Numbered from the stretch's first letter, positions 34,142-43,660 are shown. The stretch is DNA of 64,000 nt from Methylocaldum sp002005105 (GCF_051027545.1 NZ_CP194902.1:1054001-1118000); one strand, 5' to 3'. A program made the numbers and translations. Notes: a model not told the origin generated them from the sequence alone.

Positions 34142-34658
34142 TTTTTCTCCTTAGGCAACACCTTACCATCTCTATGAGTACGCTCGACGAGGTTTCGCAT
34201 ATCTGCCATACATTCCGGTACGGCCGTAAAGCGATCTCCCCCTTTCCGAAGACGCCAAGCACATACTTTCCATCCCCCGCTGGAAAACCCTTGCTAAAGT
34301 TTGTGGACAGCGTGTGCTGAACGAGCACGAAAGAGCTCGGCAAAAAATTATCCACAACTCAGCCACAGGCGTACACTGTTTTTAACACACCTTTATATAT
34401 TTCTTAATGCATTGTTTAAAAAAGAAAAATAGTGAGCGTCAACAGACTTCTTCCGGCTTTGTAACTAAAGGAAAGATTTTTTGACTTGTTTACATTTGGT
34501 AATGTGGCCAATCGGGTCCGAGTCTAGATAAGCGGCTAAGCTTTAACAGGCCGCGAAAAACGAGAATATCGATTCCTGTTTGCGAAAAAGCGGCTGAGTT
34601 GCAAAAGAAAAAAGTTTCTAGAACGTTACATATTCAAAAAATCGATAAGGGGGGAGAG
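34142..34658. other. AT-rich intergenic region with a DnaA box
   Basis: 517 bp between divergent genes. A perfect DnaA box TTATCCACA lies at 34348-34356, and a reversed two-mismatch copy at 34302-34310. About 34375-34435 is strongly AT-rich (TTTATATATTTCTTAATG, TTTAAAAAAG). This must contain the promoters of the flanking genes, and could be a DnaA-regulated region. I see no RNA gene and no other coding sequence. Confidence 0.4.
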
Positions 34659-35582
34659 ATGACCGCGTTTGGCGTTTTCGTATTATTTCTCTTGGTACTG
34701 TCCGTTATCTTGGTCGTACTGAGTGTCAAGTTCGTGCCTCAAGGTTCCGAATTCACGGTACAGCGGTTCGGAAAATACACCGCGACACTCAAGCCCGGCC
34801 TCAATGTGATCATGCCGGTGATCGATCAGATCGGCGCACGGATCAACATGATGGAACAGGTCTTGGACGTTCCTTCGCAGGAGGTCATCACGAAAGACAA
34901 TGCCATGGTCAAAGTGGATGGCGTCGTGTTTTTTCAAGTGGTGGATGCCGCCAAAGCGGCCTACGAGGTCAGCAACCTGCAGCTTGCCATCATGCAGCTG
35001 ACGATGACCAATATCCGTACCGTGATGGGTTCCATGGACTTGGACGAGCTGTTGTCGAAGCGAGACGAAATCAATGCCCGTCTGCTTTCAGTGGTGGACG
35101 ATGCCACTACGCCCTGGGGTGTCAAGGTGACGCGGATCGAGATCAAGGACATTACGCCGCCGCAAGATCTGGTCGATTCCATGGCTCGCCAGATGAAGGC
35201 GGAACGGGACAAGCGCGCTGCCGTACTCGAGGCGGAAGGCTTGAAACAGGCAGCGATTCTCCGCGCCGATGGCGAAAAACAAGCGGCGATTCTCGAAGCC
35301 GAGGGGCGCAAGGAAGCCGCATTCCGCGAGGCCGAAGCCCGCGAGCGTTTGGCCCAGGCCGAGGCGCGGGCTACCCTGATGGTCTCCGAGGCCATCGGCA
35401 AAGGGGATGTTCAGGCGATTAACTACTTCGTTGCGCAAAAATACGTCGAAGCGTTGCAAACCCTCGCCGCGGCCGAAAACAGCAAGGTTATTCTCATGCC
35501 CTTGGAAGCCTCCAGCGTTATCGGCGCTCTAAGCGGCATCGGCGAAATCACCAAAGAAGCGTTTTCCAAGAAGGCAAGCTAA
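34659..35582 (+). CDS. qmcA: SPFH-domain (stomatin/paraslipin) protein QmcA
   Basis: 307 residues from the ATG following a strong GGGGGGAGAG; an open frame further upstream is not needed. One N-terminal membrane helix (about 5-24), an SPFH domain (VPQGSEFTVQRFGKYTATLKP, about 27-190), a long Ala/Glu-rich coiled coil with GLKQAAILRADGEKQAAILE, and a C-terminal LMPLEASSVIGALSGI segment. QmcA forms large membrane cages and affects protease activity and membrane order. It is immediately followed by nfeD, its standard partner. Confidence 0.92.
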   Translation: MTAFGVFVLFLLVLSVILVVLSVKFVPQGSEFTVQRFGKYTATLKPGLNVIMPVIDQIGARINMMEQVLDVPSQEVITKDNAMVKVDGVVFFQVVDAAKAAYEVSNLQLAIMQLTMTNIRTVMGSMDLDELLSKRDEINARLLSVVDDATTPWGVKVTRIEIKDITPPQDLVDSMARQMKAERDKRAAVLEAEGLKQAAILRADGEKQAAILEAEGRKEAAFREAEARERLAQAEARATLMVSEAIGKGDVQAINYFVAQKYVEALQTLAAAENSKVILMPLEASSVIGALSGIGEITKEAFSKKAS

Positions 35583-36023
35583 ATGGCATTCGAGATCGTT
35601 TTTTGGCACTGGTGGGCGTTCGGCGTGTTTCTTCTTATCGTCGAACTCCTCGCGCCGGGAATGTACTTTCTATGGATGGCCGAATCGGCGTTCGTCGTCG
35701 GCGTGATCAAGCTGATCGTGCCGGCGCTGAGCTGGGAGTATCAGCTGATATTGTTCTCGGTACTGTCGATCGTCAGCATCGCGGTGTTCCGGCTGTTCCT
35801 CAAAAGACATCCCATCGAGACCGATCAGCCTTTGCTGAACCAGCGAGCCGCGCAATATATAGGACGACTGTTCACGCTCGAAAATCCGATCGTCAACGGT
35901 CAGGGGCGGATCCGCGTGGACGATTCCACATGGAAGGTGCAAGGGGAGGACTGCGAGCCGGGAAGCAAGGTTCGCGTCGTGGCCGCCGAAGGCGTTGTTC
36001 TGAAGGTCGAAAAGGCTGCGTGA
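35583..36023 (+). CDS. NfeD family membrane protein
   Basis: 146 residues with two to three membrane helices in the first 75 residues (WWAFGVFLLIVELLAPGMYFL, FVVGVIKLIVPALSW, LILFSVLSIVSIAVFRLFL) and a small C-terminal OB-fold domain (GQGRIRVDDSTWKVQGEDCEPGSKVRVV). This short type lacks the protease domain of longer NfeD proteins and pairs with SPFH proteins such as QmcA. Its ATG follows the qmcA stop directly, with no spacer. Confidence 0.93.
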   Translation: MAFEIVFWHWWAFGVFLLIVELLAPGMYFLWMAESAFVVGVIKLIVPALSWEYQLILFSVLSIVSIAVFRLFLKRHPIETDQPLLNQRAAQYIGRLFTLENPIVNGQGRIRVDDSTWKVQGEDCEPGSKVRVVAAEGVVLKVEKAA

Positions 36024-36034
36024 ATCGCGCGCGT

Positions 36035-38023
36035 TTAAACCCTCAACGCTCTCACGCGTCGCCTCAGCTGGTCGATATCGCGCGGATCTGCCTGTCGTCC
36101 GTATCGGATCCGCAGGAACAGCGTGGTGATGGCGCCGATGGCCTCTTTGGCCTCGGGCCGTTCGGAGGCGGCGCGTAAAGCGAAATCACGGGGTCCTTCG
36201 CCGGTCTGTTTGACCAGCCCGTTTTTTGCCATTTTTTTGAGGAATCGATTGTAAGCCGCCATGGCGGGATCGGCCGCCTTGGGCTTTCGGCGAGGGCGCA
36301 GCCAAAGTCCGACCAGCACGCCGCAGAGGATTAGCAGTGCAGTCAGCCAGGTGATCAATCCCCGCCAGTCTACGATACCCAAAGCTTCCCAAAAACGCTT
36401 CTGGTTTTCCGGGTTATAGCTGAGAACCCGCTGGTTCCAAGCGTGATCGACGCTGGCCCAGATGAGACGTGCCTGATCGTACCAGTCGTGAAGATCGAAA
36501 GCGGCGTCGGCCAGTGCCCGTCCGACAGGACTGAAACTGACCTCGTGATCGGCCATTTGCCGATCCAGGTCTATCCCCTGCTCGATCCGGTGCGGCGCCA
36601 CGGCAGCGGTCGGATCGACGCGCGTCCAGCCTTGTTCGGATAACCACACCTCGGCCCAGGCGTGCGCATCGGCTTGGCGTACTTCCAGGAATTTTCCAAC
36701 CGGGTTCCATTGCCCTCCCTGATAACCGGTTACCACCCTCGCCGGGATTCCCGCAACCCGCATCAGATAAACGAACGCCGTGGCGTAATGCTCGCAAAAG
36801 CCCTTGCGGGTCTCGAAAAGAAAGGTGTCCACCGGCTTGTCGCGTATGACCGGCGGGTTGAGCGTGTATACGAACGGCTCCTCGCGAAAATGGAGCAGCG
36901 CCTTGTTCACGATGTCTTTTGGGTCCGACGACGACTGGCGCCAGCGTTCGACCAGCCGGAGCATGCGTGCCGAAGGTCTATCCGGCAGCTGGAGACCCTG
37001 TTCCCGCTCGGCGGGGCTGAGTTCGCCGGTTCGGTAATTCGGATAGGAGCTGATCGTGTATTGCCGGCGTTCGCCGACGTTTTGCGGCGTCAGCAGCAAA
37101 TATTCGGGCGTCTGAGCGAGGTTCTCGGGAAAAACTTTGGGTAGATCCAAAGCGAAAACCCAGCGTTTTTGATGCGGCTCAAGAGTGATCGTGTAACGGT
37201 AAGCCGGTCCGGAGAATGCCGGTGCCTGAACGGTGTTCCGGCCTTGTTCCGGCGGCAGGGTCCAGCGTCTTCCATCGGTATGCCAGAACACCGGGCCTCG
37301 CCAGTAGCGCTCGGCGGGCAGCGGCAAGGGACCTTCGAAATCGGCGCGAAAAGCCGGCTCCCGCGACAAGGCGAGGCGGCTGACGCTGCCGGGCTCTATG
37401 ATATCGCTGAGCCCGGTCTTTGCACTGCTCGGATCGTCCGGAAGCTTCCACAAAGGCCCCGCGATACGCGGGAAGAATATGAACAGGACTACCATGATCG
37501 GCATGGCTTGCGCCACCAATGACGCCGCCATTCTGAACTGGGTTTTGAGCGACAGGACAGGACCCGCGTTCAGACCGATCAATACGGAAATCAGCAAGGC
37601 AACGGCAGCCAGCGTATAGACGGCCAGGGCGATGCTCTGGGAGAACAGGTACTGAGTCAGAGCCACGAAGAACGCGAGATAGACCACCAGGTATACGTCG
37701 CGCCGGTTCCGCATTTCCATCAGTTTCAGTCCCAGGCCGACGAGAAAGAGGCTGGATCCGGCTTCGCGTCCGTAAAAGCGATGGTAATCGACGTAAACCA
37801 AAGCTGCGCCGGACAAGGTCAGAAGAAACAACAGCAGACGGCCGGGCAGCAAGGCGGGCCGATACCCTGACGCGAATCGCCAGGCCGCCATCAAGGAAAA
37901 ATAAAGAACGATTGCCCAGCCGAGATTGAGAAGATGCGGTGCGGCAACGAAGAAAACACTGAATAGAAGCAGGTTTTCCTGCGTCCGATCCGGCACGAAC
38001 GACGTTGCTGCGGGCTTCTTCAT
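36035..38023 (-). CDS. TgpA-type transglutaminase-like membrane protein (DUF3488)
   Basis: 662 residues from the ATG that overlaps the upstream stop (ATGA). Seven or so N-terminal membrane helices form DUF3488. A periplasmic transglutaminase-like core follows with GFCEHYATAFVYLMRVAGIPARVVTGY (Cys), DAHAWAEVWL (His) and WTRVDPTAA (Asp), then a final helix near 565-590 and a cytoplasmic tail (DUF4129-like). It is the third gene of the moxR-DUF58-tgpA operon. Pseudomonas TgpA is essential for growth, but its substrate is not established. Confidence 0.92.
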   Translation of the reverse strand: MKKPAATSFVPDRTQENLLLFSVFFVAAPHLLNLGWAIVLYFSLMAAWRFASGYRPALLPGRLLLFLLTLSGAALVYVDYHRFYGREAGSSLFLVGLGLKLMEMRNRRDVYLVVYLAFFVALTQYLFSQSIALAVYTLAAVALLISVLIGLNAGPVLSLKTQFRMAASLVAQAMPIMVVLFIFFPRIAGPLWKLPDDPSSAKTGLSDIIEPGSVSRLALSREPAFRADFEGPLPLPAERYWRGPVFWHTDGRRWTLPPEQGRNTVQAPAFSGPAYRYTITLEPHQKRWVFALDLPKVFPENLAQTPEYLLLTPQNVGERRQYTISSYPNYRTGELSPAEREQGLQLPDRPSARMLRLVERWRQSSSDPKDIVNKALLHFREEPFVYTLNPPVIRDKPVDTFLFETRKGFCEHYATAFVYLMRVAGIPARVVTGYQGGQWNPVGKFLEVRQADAHAWAEVWLSEQGWTRVDPTAAVAPHRIEQGIDLDRQMADHEVSFSPVGRALADAAFDLHDWYDQARLIWASVDHAWNQRVLSYNPENQKRFWEALGIVDWRGLITWLTALLILCGVLVGLWLRPRRKPKAADPAMAAYNRFLKKMAKNGLVKQTGEGPRDFALRAASERPEAKEAIGAITTLFLRIRYGRQADPRDIDQLRRRVRALRV

Positions 38024-38973
38024 AGATCGAACAGAGCCAGCGACTCGAGACACTTCCGGCAGTGCGATGCGCCGTGACCTTCGGCTATGGTCGTTCCTGG
38101 CAAGCTGAGGGCATATCGCATCCCAGCCTGCTCGGCATCCAACACCCAGCGGCAAAACCGGCTCAAGCGCGCCTCCGTATCCAATCCCTTGGTATCCGTC
38201 CAGTTCAAATGAAGGACTTCCGTTTCGTCCCCCGCGTATTGCTTGATTACCGGATCGCGTCCTTTGGCCAGACTTTTCCAGTGAATGTGCTTGAACGGAT
38301 CGCCCGGTTGATAAGCCCGAAACCCGTGGAAATCATCGGAAGCATTTCGTGGTCGGGCACCGACATGATCGTCCTCGGAACGTGGGAAAGGCAATCGTTC
38401 CTGGGTGGGTCTCGGGTAGACCAGAACCTTATATTTCAGATTGATCGGCGACCAGGCGTAGAAGATTCCCAAAGGAAACGCGGTGCTGATGGTTACGGTG
38501 TCGAGCTCGAGCCAGCCCCGCTTTTCCGCTGGGACCCGAAGGATTGCCGAAACGGTACCCTCGGGAGGTATGTCCATCCGTAACGCCTCGGCGTCTTTCA
38601 GCCTCAACTCGATGCCATAGCGCGGCAAAGCCGCGGAGTTGGTCAGCCGCAACTCGAAAGATGCCTGGTCGCCGGCGAAGACGGGGCTCATTTTTCCGGC
38701 GCCGACGCTCAGTCCGGAAAGGTTGCGGTAGCTGTAGAACAACGAGGACATGGCAGCCGCCGCCAATAGGAAAGTGAGGATGAACGCCAGATTGTTGCCA
38801 TAGTTGATGGCGGTGAGCCACTGAATCAACAGGAGCAGCGCAAGGGCCAAGCCGGATCGGCTGGGCAGAATGAAGATTCGCCGGTGAGACAACATGATCG
38901 GCCCATCGGTCGCTTTTTCGCCTCGGAGGAAGCGCCGAAGGTCCAGCCGTTCCCGAAGCGGGAGAGCAGTCAT
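38020..38973 (-). CDS. DUF58 domain protein of the MoxR operon
   Basis: 317 residues from the ATG at 38973, 1 bp after the moxR stop; a TTG 15 bp earlier is an alternative. Two membrane helices lie near 35-75 (SGLALALLLLIQWLTAI, LAFILTFLLAAAAMSSLFY), followed by a beta-rich domain and the DUF58 core FHGFRAYQPGDPFKHIHWKSLAKG near 215. DUF58 proteins work with MoxR ATPases and are related to VWA-domain proteins. It overlaps the transglutaminase gene by 4 bp. Confidence 0.9.
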   Translation of the reverse strand: MTALPLRERLDLRRFLRGEKATDGPIMLSHRRIFILPSRSGLALALLLLIQWLTAINYGNNLAFILTFLLAAAAMSSLFYSYRNLSGLSVGAGKMSPVFAGDQASFELRLTNSAALPRYGIELRLKDAEALRMDIPPEGTVSAILRVPAEKRGWLELDTVTISTAFPLGIFYAWSPINLKYKVLVYPRPTQERLPFPRSEDDHVGARPRNASDDFHGFRAYQPGDPFKHIHWKSLAKGRDPVIKQYAGDETEVLHLNWTDTKGLDTEARLSRFCRWVLDAEQAGMRYALSLPGTTIAEGHGASHCRKCLESLALFDL

Positions 38974-38974
38974 T

Positions 38975-39889
38975 TCAAACCGCCGCAACCTGTTCCAGCA
39001 TCGGCGCCACGATGACGTCGGCGTTCGTAGCGCCGCTCGATACGGGGCGCAGCCTATGCCCGCAAACCGGAGCCAATACCGCCTGCACGTCCTCGGGCAA
39101 GACCGCTTCGCGTCCTTCGATGAAGGTCCAGGCGCGGGCGGCGTTCAACAGGGCGAGGCCCGCGCGCGGCGATAATCCGCATTCGTAATGACCGGATTCG
39201 CGGCTGAATCTGATCAGCGCCTGGAGATAATCCAACAGCGCATCGGAGACGTGTATGCTCCTGACCTGGTCCTGGATCGCCACTAATTCGTCCGTCTGAA
39301 GGCAGACCGGGAGTTTTTCGAGCAAAACGGAGCGGTCCTCGCCTTTGAGCAAGGCACGCTCCGACCGGCTATCCGGATAACCCAAGCTAATGCGCATCAG
39401 GAACCGGTCCAATTGAGACTCGGGCAAAGGAAACGTTCCGATCTGGCACACAGGATTTTGAGTAGCGATGACGAAAAACGGTTCCGGCAGCGAACGGGTT
39501 TCTCCCTCGACCGTGACTTGGTGTTCTTCCATCGCTTCGAGCAGCGCGCTCTGGGCTTTCGGGGTCGAGCGGTTGATCTCGTCAGCCAAGATCATTTGGT
39601 GGAAGATCGGACCGGGTTGAAAATGAAACGCATGGTTGTTCCCGTCGAAGATCGACGAGCCGACGATATCGGCTGGCAAAAGATCGCTGGTGAACTGAAT
39701 GCGTTGGTATTTGAGGCCCAAAAGGTTGGCGAGAGTGTGCGCCAAGGTCGTTTTGCCGACGCCGGGCACATCCTCGATGAGTAAATGCCCCCGCGCCAGC
39801 AGGCAACAGATCGCGAGACGGATCTGGCGCGGCTTGCCGAGGATGACGGTGTTGGCGGTATGGAAGAGTCGGTTTAGGGCGTTGCGCAT
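38975..39889 (-). CDS. MoxR family AAA+ ATPase
   Basis: 304 residues from the ATG at 39889; an open frame extends upstream but crosses the palindrome region and is not typical. Walker A is EDVPGVGKTTLAH (near 40), Walker B ILADEINRSTPKAQSALLEAMEE, sensor 1 ATQNP. MoxR ATPases act as chaperones that remodel or insert cofactors into partner proteins, often in complexes with DUF58 and VWA proteins. It is the first gene of a three-gene operon. A 15-bp palindrome lies 108-147 bp upstream of its start. Confidence 0.93.
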   Translation of the reverse strand: MRNALNRLFHTANTVILGKPRQIRLAICCLLARGHLLIEDVPGVGKTTLAHTLANLLGLKYQRIQFTSDLLPADIVGSSIFDGNNHAFHFQPGPIFHQMILADEINRSTPKAQSALLEAMEEHQVTVEGETRSLPEPFFVIATQNPVCQIGTFPLPESQLDRFLMRISLGYPDSRSERALLKGEDRSVLLEKLPVCLQTDELVAIQDQVRSIHVSDALLDYLQALIRFSRESGHYECGLSPRAGLALLNAARAWTFIEGREAVLPEDVQAVLAPVCGHRLRPVSSGATNADVIVAPMLEQVAAV

Positions 39890-39996
39890 GGAGAACCTGA
39901 GAAGTCGTTTTCGCAACGAAGTATAGCTTTGTCGGAAGACGCGACGGCGCAGAGACCGGACGCGGGCTTCCGTATCAATTCGAAAGCATCTGAATC

Positions 39997-40036
39997 GGTT
40001 ATATCCCAAAATTCGGTATGTTTTTGGGATATAACC
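39997..40036. repeat. Perfect 15-bp palindrome upstream of moxR
   Basis: The arms GGTTATATCCCAAAA (39997-40011) and TTTTGGGATATAACC (40022-40036) are exact complements with a 10-bp spacer. There is no T-run, so it is not a typical terminator. It lies upstream of the moxR operon and could be an operator or a mobile palindrome. Confidence 0.8.
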
Positions 40037-40191
40037 TAAAACGACGCCCCGATGGGTTTCTAGGCATCTTAAGCCCGCGATTCTGACCGCCCGCCGAAAT
40101 GACAGCGAAGTGTTCATCTCGCTCATACGGCATAACGGACTTGACGGAAGTCGTTGGCGCTTTCGGCTAGGGTAAATCGACTCAAGTATTT

Positions 40192-40245
40192 GTAGGTCGG
40201 CAATCCTTTGCCGACAAATGCGCCGTGAAAGGATTCCCGACCTAC
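40192..40245. repeat. Imperfect second copy of the REP-like inverted repeat
   Basis: The left arm GTAGGTCGGCAATCCTTTGC (from 40192) and right arm AAAGGATTCCCGACCTAC (40228-40245) match each other with one mismatch over 18 bp. Both match the element at 3511-3581 with a few substitutions and a shorter spacer. Confidence 0.8.
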
Positions 40246-40581
40246 TCGCGAGTGCCCGTACGGTAGATACGAAAATGCTCTAAGCTCGAACCAGGGCTTT
40301 CCGAGCCGATGCGCAAACTCTTGATGCATTGGATGTCCGGCGCTAGTACAAGGAACTGCATGCCCGGGACTGCATCGGCACGCACGGCCGTTCTGGATAG
40401 AGGTCGAATTGCTACTGGAGATTAGCCTGAAAACGGACGGACTGAACGGCTGGGACAGTCTCCCCGAACAATCGATCTAGGCGAATTCGTATCTCCGCTC
40501 TATGGCTGAATGCTTGGAGCTCGGGGGCTGCGCGTGCATGCTGAAAAAACGCTCAAAGAAATGCTCGGAGCGGCATTGGAT

Positions 40582-43203
40582 TCAAGAGTCCCGCTGCTCG
40601 ATAAAGCGTTTTTCGAACTCGTCCTCCGGCAGAGGGGGAGAAACGTAGTAACCCTGAATTTCGTGGCAGCCATAGAATTTTAAAAGTTCCAGTTGTTCCC
40701 GAGTTTCGACGCCTTCGGCCACGACCTTTAAATTGAGGATTTGCCCCAAAGTCACGATGGTCTTGATCAGCGCCGCTTGCTCCGAAGTCGGGTCGCCGGT
40801 ATAGGCATGGATGAAGGAGCGGTCGATCTTGATGGTCTGGACGGGCAATTTTTGCAGATAAGACAAGGACGAATAGCCGGTGCCGAAATCGTCCATGGCG
40901 ATATGGATGCCGCGATCCCGGATACGGCTCAGCCGCTCGGACGCTTTTTCGATGTCGTGCATTACCAAGGTCTCGGTGATTTCCAATTCGACGGCCCCGG
41001 GATCGGTTCCTGTTTCGGCCAGCACCCGATCCAGCAAGTCGATGAAATCGTCCGCTAAAAGTTGTTTGGCCGAAAGGTTGATAGCGATTCGGAATTCCGG
41101 CAGTTTGTGCTGCCAAGCGCTGGTTCTTAAACAGGCTGTCCTGAGAATCCATTGACCGAGCGGAATGATCAGGGCCGTTTCTTCGGCAATGGTGATGAAG
41201 CGGCCGGGCGATACGATGCCCTGCTCGGGGTGCCGCCAGCGGATCAGCGCTTCAGCGCCGGTGATCCGGTTCGAAACGCAGTCGACCTTGGGCTGATAGT
41301 AGAGTAAGAACTCCTCCCGCTCGATCGCCTGGCGCAACTGGGTTTCCATCACCATGCGCTGGCGCGGCTCCTCTTTCATGTGGTCTTCGAAATAGCGGAA
41401 TGTCCGGCGTCCCTTTGCCTTGGACACATACATGGCGGCATCGGCGTGTTTGGTCAAGGTGGTGAAATCCCGACCGTCGTCGGGGAATAAAGCTATGCCG
41501 ATGCTGGCGCCCACGAAGATCTGATGGTTCTGAATGTGGATCGGCTTCCCCACCGTATCGATAAGTTTCTGGGCAACATCGGCGGGTTCCGCGGCATCGG
41601 CGACGTTCGACAGAATGATGGTGAACTCGTCTCCGCCGAACCGCGCCACGGTATCGGTTTTGCGCAGGCAGTTCCGGATACGCGACGCGACTTCCTTCAG
41701 CAGGTAATCGCCGGCCCAGTGCCCCAGCGTGTCATTGACATCCTTGAAATTGTCCAGATCGATGAAACATACGGCCAACCTGGTTCCGTTGCGTAGCGCC
41801 AGAGCGCTTTCGTGCTCGAACCGTTCCTTGAAGAGAAAGCGGTTGGGCAGGCCCGTCAGAGAATCGTAGTAGGCCAATTGTTCCAATTTTCTCTCGGCAT
41901 GTTTCAAGCTGCTGATATCCAGGGCGACGGCCACGTAATGGGTGAGCCTGTCCCGCTCGTCGGCGACGGCATTGATGGTCAGCAGCATCGGGAAGCACTC
42001 GCCGCTCTTCCGCCGGTCCCAGATTTCGCCCTTCCAATAGCCTTTGCTTAAAAGGGTTTTCCACATACGGACGTAAAATGCCTGGTCTTGCAGACCCGAT
42101 TTGAGCAAACGGGTGCTTTGACCCACCACCTCCGATCGCCGATAGCCGCTGATATCACAAAATGCGTCGTTCACGTCCAGAATCGTTCCCTCGAGATCGG
42201 TGATGAAAATCGCCTCGCTGGTGTTCTCGAATACTTTGGCGTTCAGCCGCAGTTGGGTTTCCCTTGCTTTGATTTCGGTGATGTTCGTCGCCGTGATGAC
42301 GGCGCCTTCCAGCTTGCCCTGCTCCGAGTGCAGCAGGTTGCCCTTCAGCCAGTAAATCGGGCCCGGGCGCTGGCGGGGCGGAACGGACAGACGGTGCTCG
42401 CCGCTATAGGATTTGTGCAAACGGATGGTCTCCAGCAGTGCCGATTTCGCCGGCCAGGGCAAGGGTGGCAATTGCGCGGCGAGAAACCGTCTGTCTTCCG
42501 GGGACAGCAGTTCGTCGACAGGGGAGCCGGACCACGCTTCCTCGGAGAGCCCGAGCTGGCGTTCCGCCGCTCCGTTGACCTGACGGATGCGGCCGTCCGC
42601 ATCGACGACGACCAGAACGTCATCCATGGTGTCCAGCACACGCTGGATGAAGCGGCTGAGAGCCTGCTGGCGTCCCATGGCTTCCTTGAGTTTCGCCTTC
42701 TGTTGCTCCGATTCCTTGAGCATGGCATCCATGCTTCGGGTGATGGCCAGGATGCGTTTTTCCTGTTTCAGATTCGCCAGCCTCAGTTTTTCGGTTTCTT
42801 CCCTCATTTGGCGGAGGGCTTCGGAATCCTCTTCCCCGCGACTTGGTTCGTGATCGGTGTTGCAAATCCAATAGGGTCCCTTCTCCGGCAAGGGGATGTT
42901 AAATCGGCCGTTGTCCACTTCGACCTTCAGTGCTGCCGAATTCAGTTCGATACGCTGGCCGTGCACCGGACAGATCAACTTTCCGCCGTCGAACAAGGGA
43001 CAGTCCGTCAAATCGTGACCCTCATGCGGACAATGGGCGGGAATCGCCCAGAATTGGCCATCCCTGCTGAAAATGAGGATGTCCGTGAATCGGCGTTCGC
43101 CCGGAAAAAGAATGCGCCCCGTCCAACGGGGCGGACAGGCCGTTTCGACGAGAGTCACCGATTCGACGGCGATACGGCGGCTCGGCGGGTTTAGGGGTTT
43201 CAC
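40582..43203 (-). CDS. Rieske-PAS-PAS-GGDEF-EAL cyclic di-GMP protein linked to [NiFe] hydrogenase
   Basis: 873 residues from a GTG that overlaps the protease stop (GTGA). Residues about 15-105 form a Rieske-type [2Fe-2S] domain: C58-P-H60 and C78-P-V-H81, followed by GQRIEL. A coiled coil (about 125-185) leads to two PAS domains (about 185-310 and 320-435). The GGDEF domain (about 440-605) has IDLDNFKDVND, an RKTD inhibitory site and intact GGDEF (523-527). The EAL domain (about 615-865) has AEALIRW, INLSAKQL, ELEITET, AMDDFGTGYSS, IKIDRSF and VAEGVE, so both synthesis and breakdown of cyclic di-GMP are possible. As last gene of the hydrogenase operon, it may take electrons from the hydrogenase through the Rieske cluster. 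The electron-transfer role is inference. Confidence 0.9.
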   Translation of the reverse strand: MKPLNPPSRRIAVESVTLVETACPPRWTGRILFPGERRFTDILIFSRDGQFWAIPAHCPHEGHDLTDCPLFDGGKLICPVHGQRIELNSAALKVEVDNGRFNIPLPEKGPYWICNTDHEPSRGEEDSEALRQMREETEKLRLANLKQEKRILAITRSMDAMLKESEQQKAKLKEAMGRQQALSRFIQRVLDTMDDVLVVVDADGRIRQVNGAAERQLGLSEEAWSGSPVDELLSPEDRRFLAAQLPPLPWPAKSALLETIRLHKSYSGEHRLSVPPRQRPGPIYWLKGNLLHSEQGKLEGAVITATNITEIKARETQLRLNAKVFENTSEAIFITDLEGTILDVNDAFCDISGYRRSEVVGQSTRLLKSGLQDQAFYVRMWKTLLSKGYWKGEIWDRRKSGECFPMLLTINAVADERDRLTHYVAVALDISSLKHAERKLEQLAYYDSLTGLPNRFLFKERFEHESALALRNGTRLAVCFIDLDNFKDVNDTLGHWAGDYLLKEVASRIRNCLRKTDTVARFGGDEFTIILSNVADAAEPADVAQKLIDTVGKPIHIQNHQIFVGASIGIALFPDDGRDFTTLTKHADAAMYVSKAKGRRTFRYFEDHMKEEPRQRMVMETQLRQAIEREEFLLYYQPKVDCVSNRITGAEALIRWRHPEQGIVSPGRFITIAEETALIIPLGQWILRTACLRTSAWQHKLPEFRIAINLSAKQLLADDFIDLLDRVLAETGTDPGAVELEITETLVMHDIEKASERLSRIRDRGIHIAMDDFGTGYSSLSYLQKLPVQTIKIDRSFIHAYTGDPTSEQAALIKTIVTLGQILNLKVVAEGVETREQLELLKFYGCHEIQGYYVSPPLPEDEFEKRFIEQRDS

Positions 43204-43658
43204 ACCGACACCAGACGCTGGATGGTACGGACCGCCTTTTCGACGGCGCGTTCCGACTTGCCGGACAGACCGGGAGAGAAAGGCTTGATGGCCCTTTTCT
43301 CGACCTCGGCCCCCACGATGATGATGTCCGGTGGCGACTCGCAGACGATTTCGAGGGCCTTCAACAAGTACGGAATACCCAAGCCATGACCGATGGGGGT
43401 TTCCCAGCGTCCGACCGTATCGTCGGGTTTGAATACGCAAACAGCGCCGGCATTCCCCGTATCGGCCAATGCGTCAACCAGAATCGCCTGACGGCAATCG
43501 GTCAAGAATTCCAGTGCGTTCAGTCCGGCTATGCCCGCGTTGAACAGCTTGACGTCCCTCGGCCAAGCCAGCCGGCGGAGCTGTTGATAAACGCGGATGC
43601 CGAAGCCGTCGTCGCCGTGCAACTCGTTACCGAAACAGACGATGTGACGACCGTCCAT
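43200..43658 (-). CDS. [NiFe] hydrogenase maturation endopeptidase (HyaD/HycI family)
   Basis: 152 residues from the ATG 2 bp after the large-subunit stop; an earlier in-frame start would overlap that gene by about 50 bp. The N-terminus HIVCFGNELHGDDGFGIRVY holds the conserved GN(E)xxxxDDG nickel-recognition acidic residues, and QAILVDAL the next conserved Asp. These proteases clip the C-terminal tail of the large subunit once nickel is inserted. The large subunit encoded just upstream carries such a tail, so this is its probable dedicated protease. It overlaps the Rieske-GGDEF-EAL gene by 4 bp. Confidence 0.88.
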   Translation of the reverse strand: MDGRHIVCFGNELHGDDGFGIRVYQQLRRLAWPRDVKLFNAGIAGLNALEFLTDCRQAILVDALADTGNAGAVCVFKPDDTVGRWETPIGHGLGIPYLLKALEIVCESPPDIIIVGAEVEKRAIKPFSPGLSGKSERAVEKAVRTIQRLVSV

Positions 43659-43660
43659 GA

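Larger units (their letters stand above)
39890..40581. other. Intergenic region with two palindromic repeats, no recognised gene
   Basis: Nearly 700 bp between the moxR promoter side and the end of the hydrogenase operon. It contains a perfect palindrome (39997-40036) and a diverged copy of the 3.5-kb inverted repeat (40192-40245). Between about 40330 and 40480 one frame gives a 50-residue protein-like stretch (ARPFWIEVELLLEISLKTDG) without a convincing start, which might be a gene remnant. No RNA gene was seen. Confidence 0.5.

Noticed and set aside
40330..40480. A protein-like 50-residue stretch after the second REP copy
   Set aside because: No convincing start and too short to assign; it may be a gene remnant but cannot be supported.
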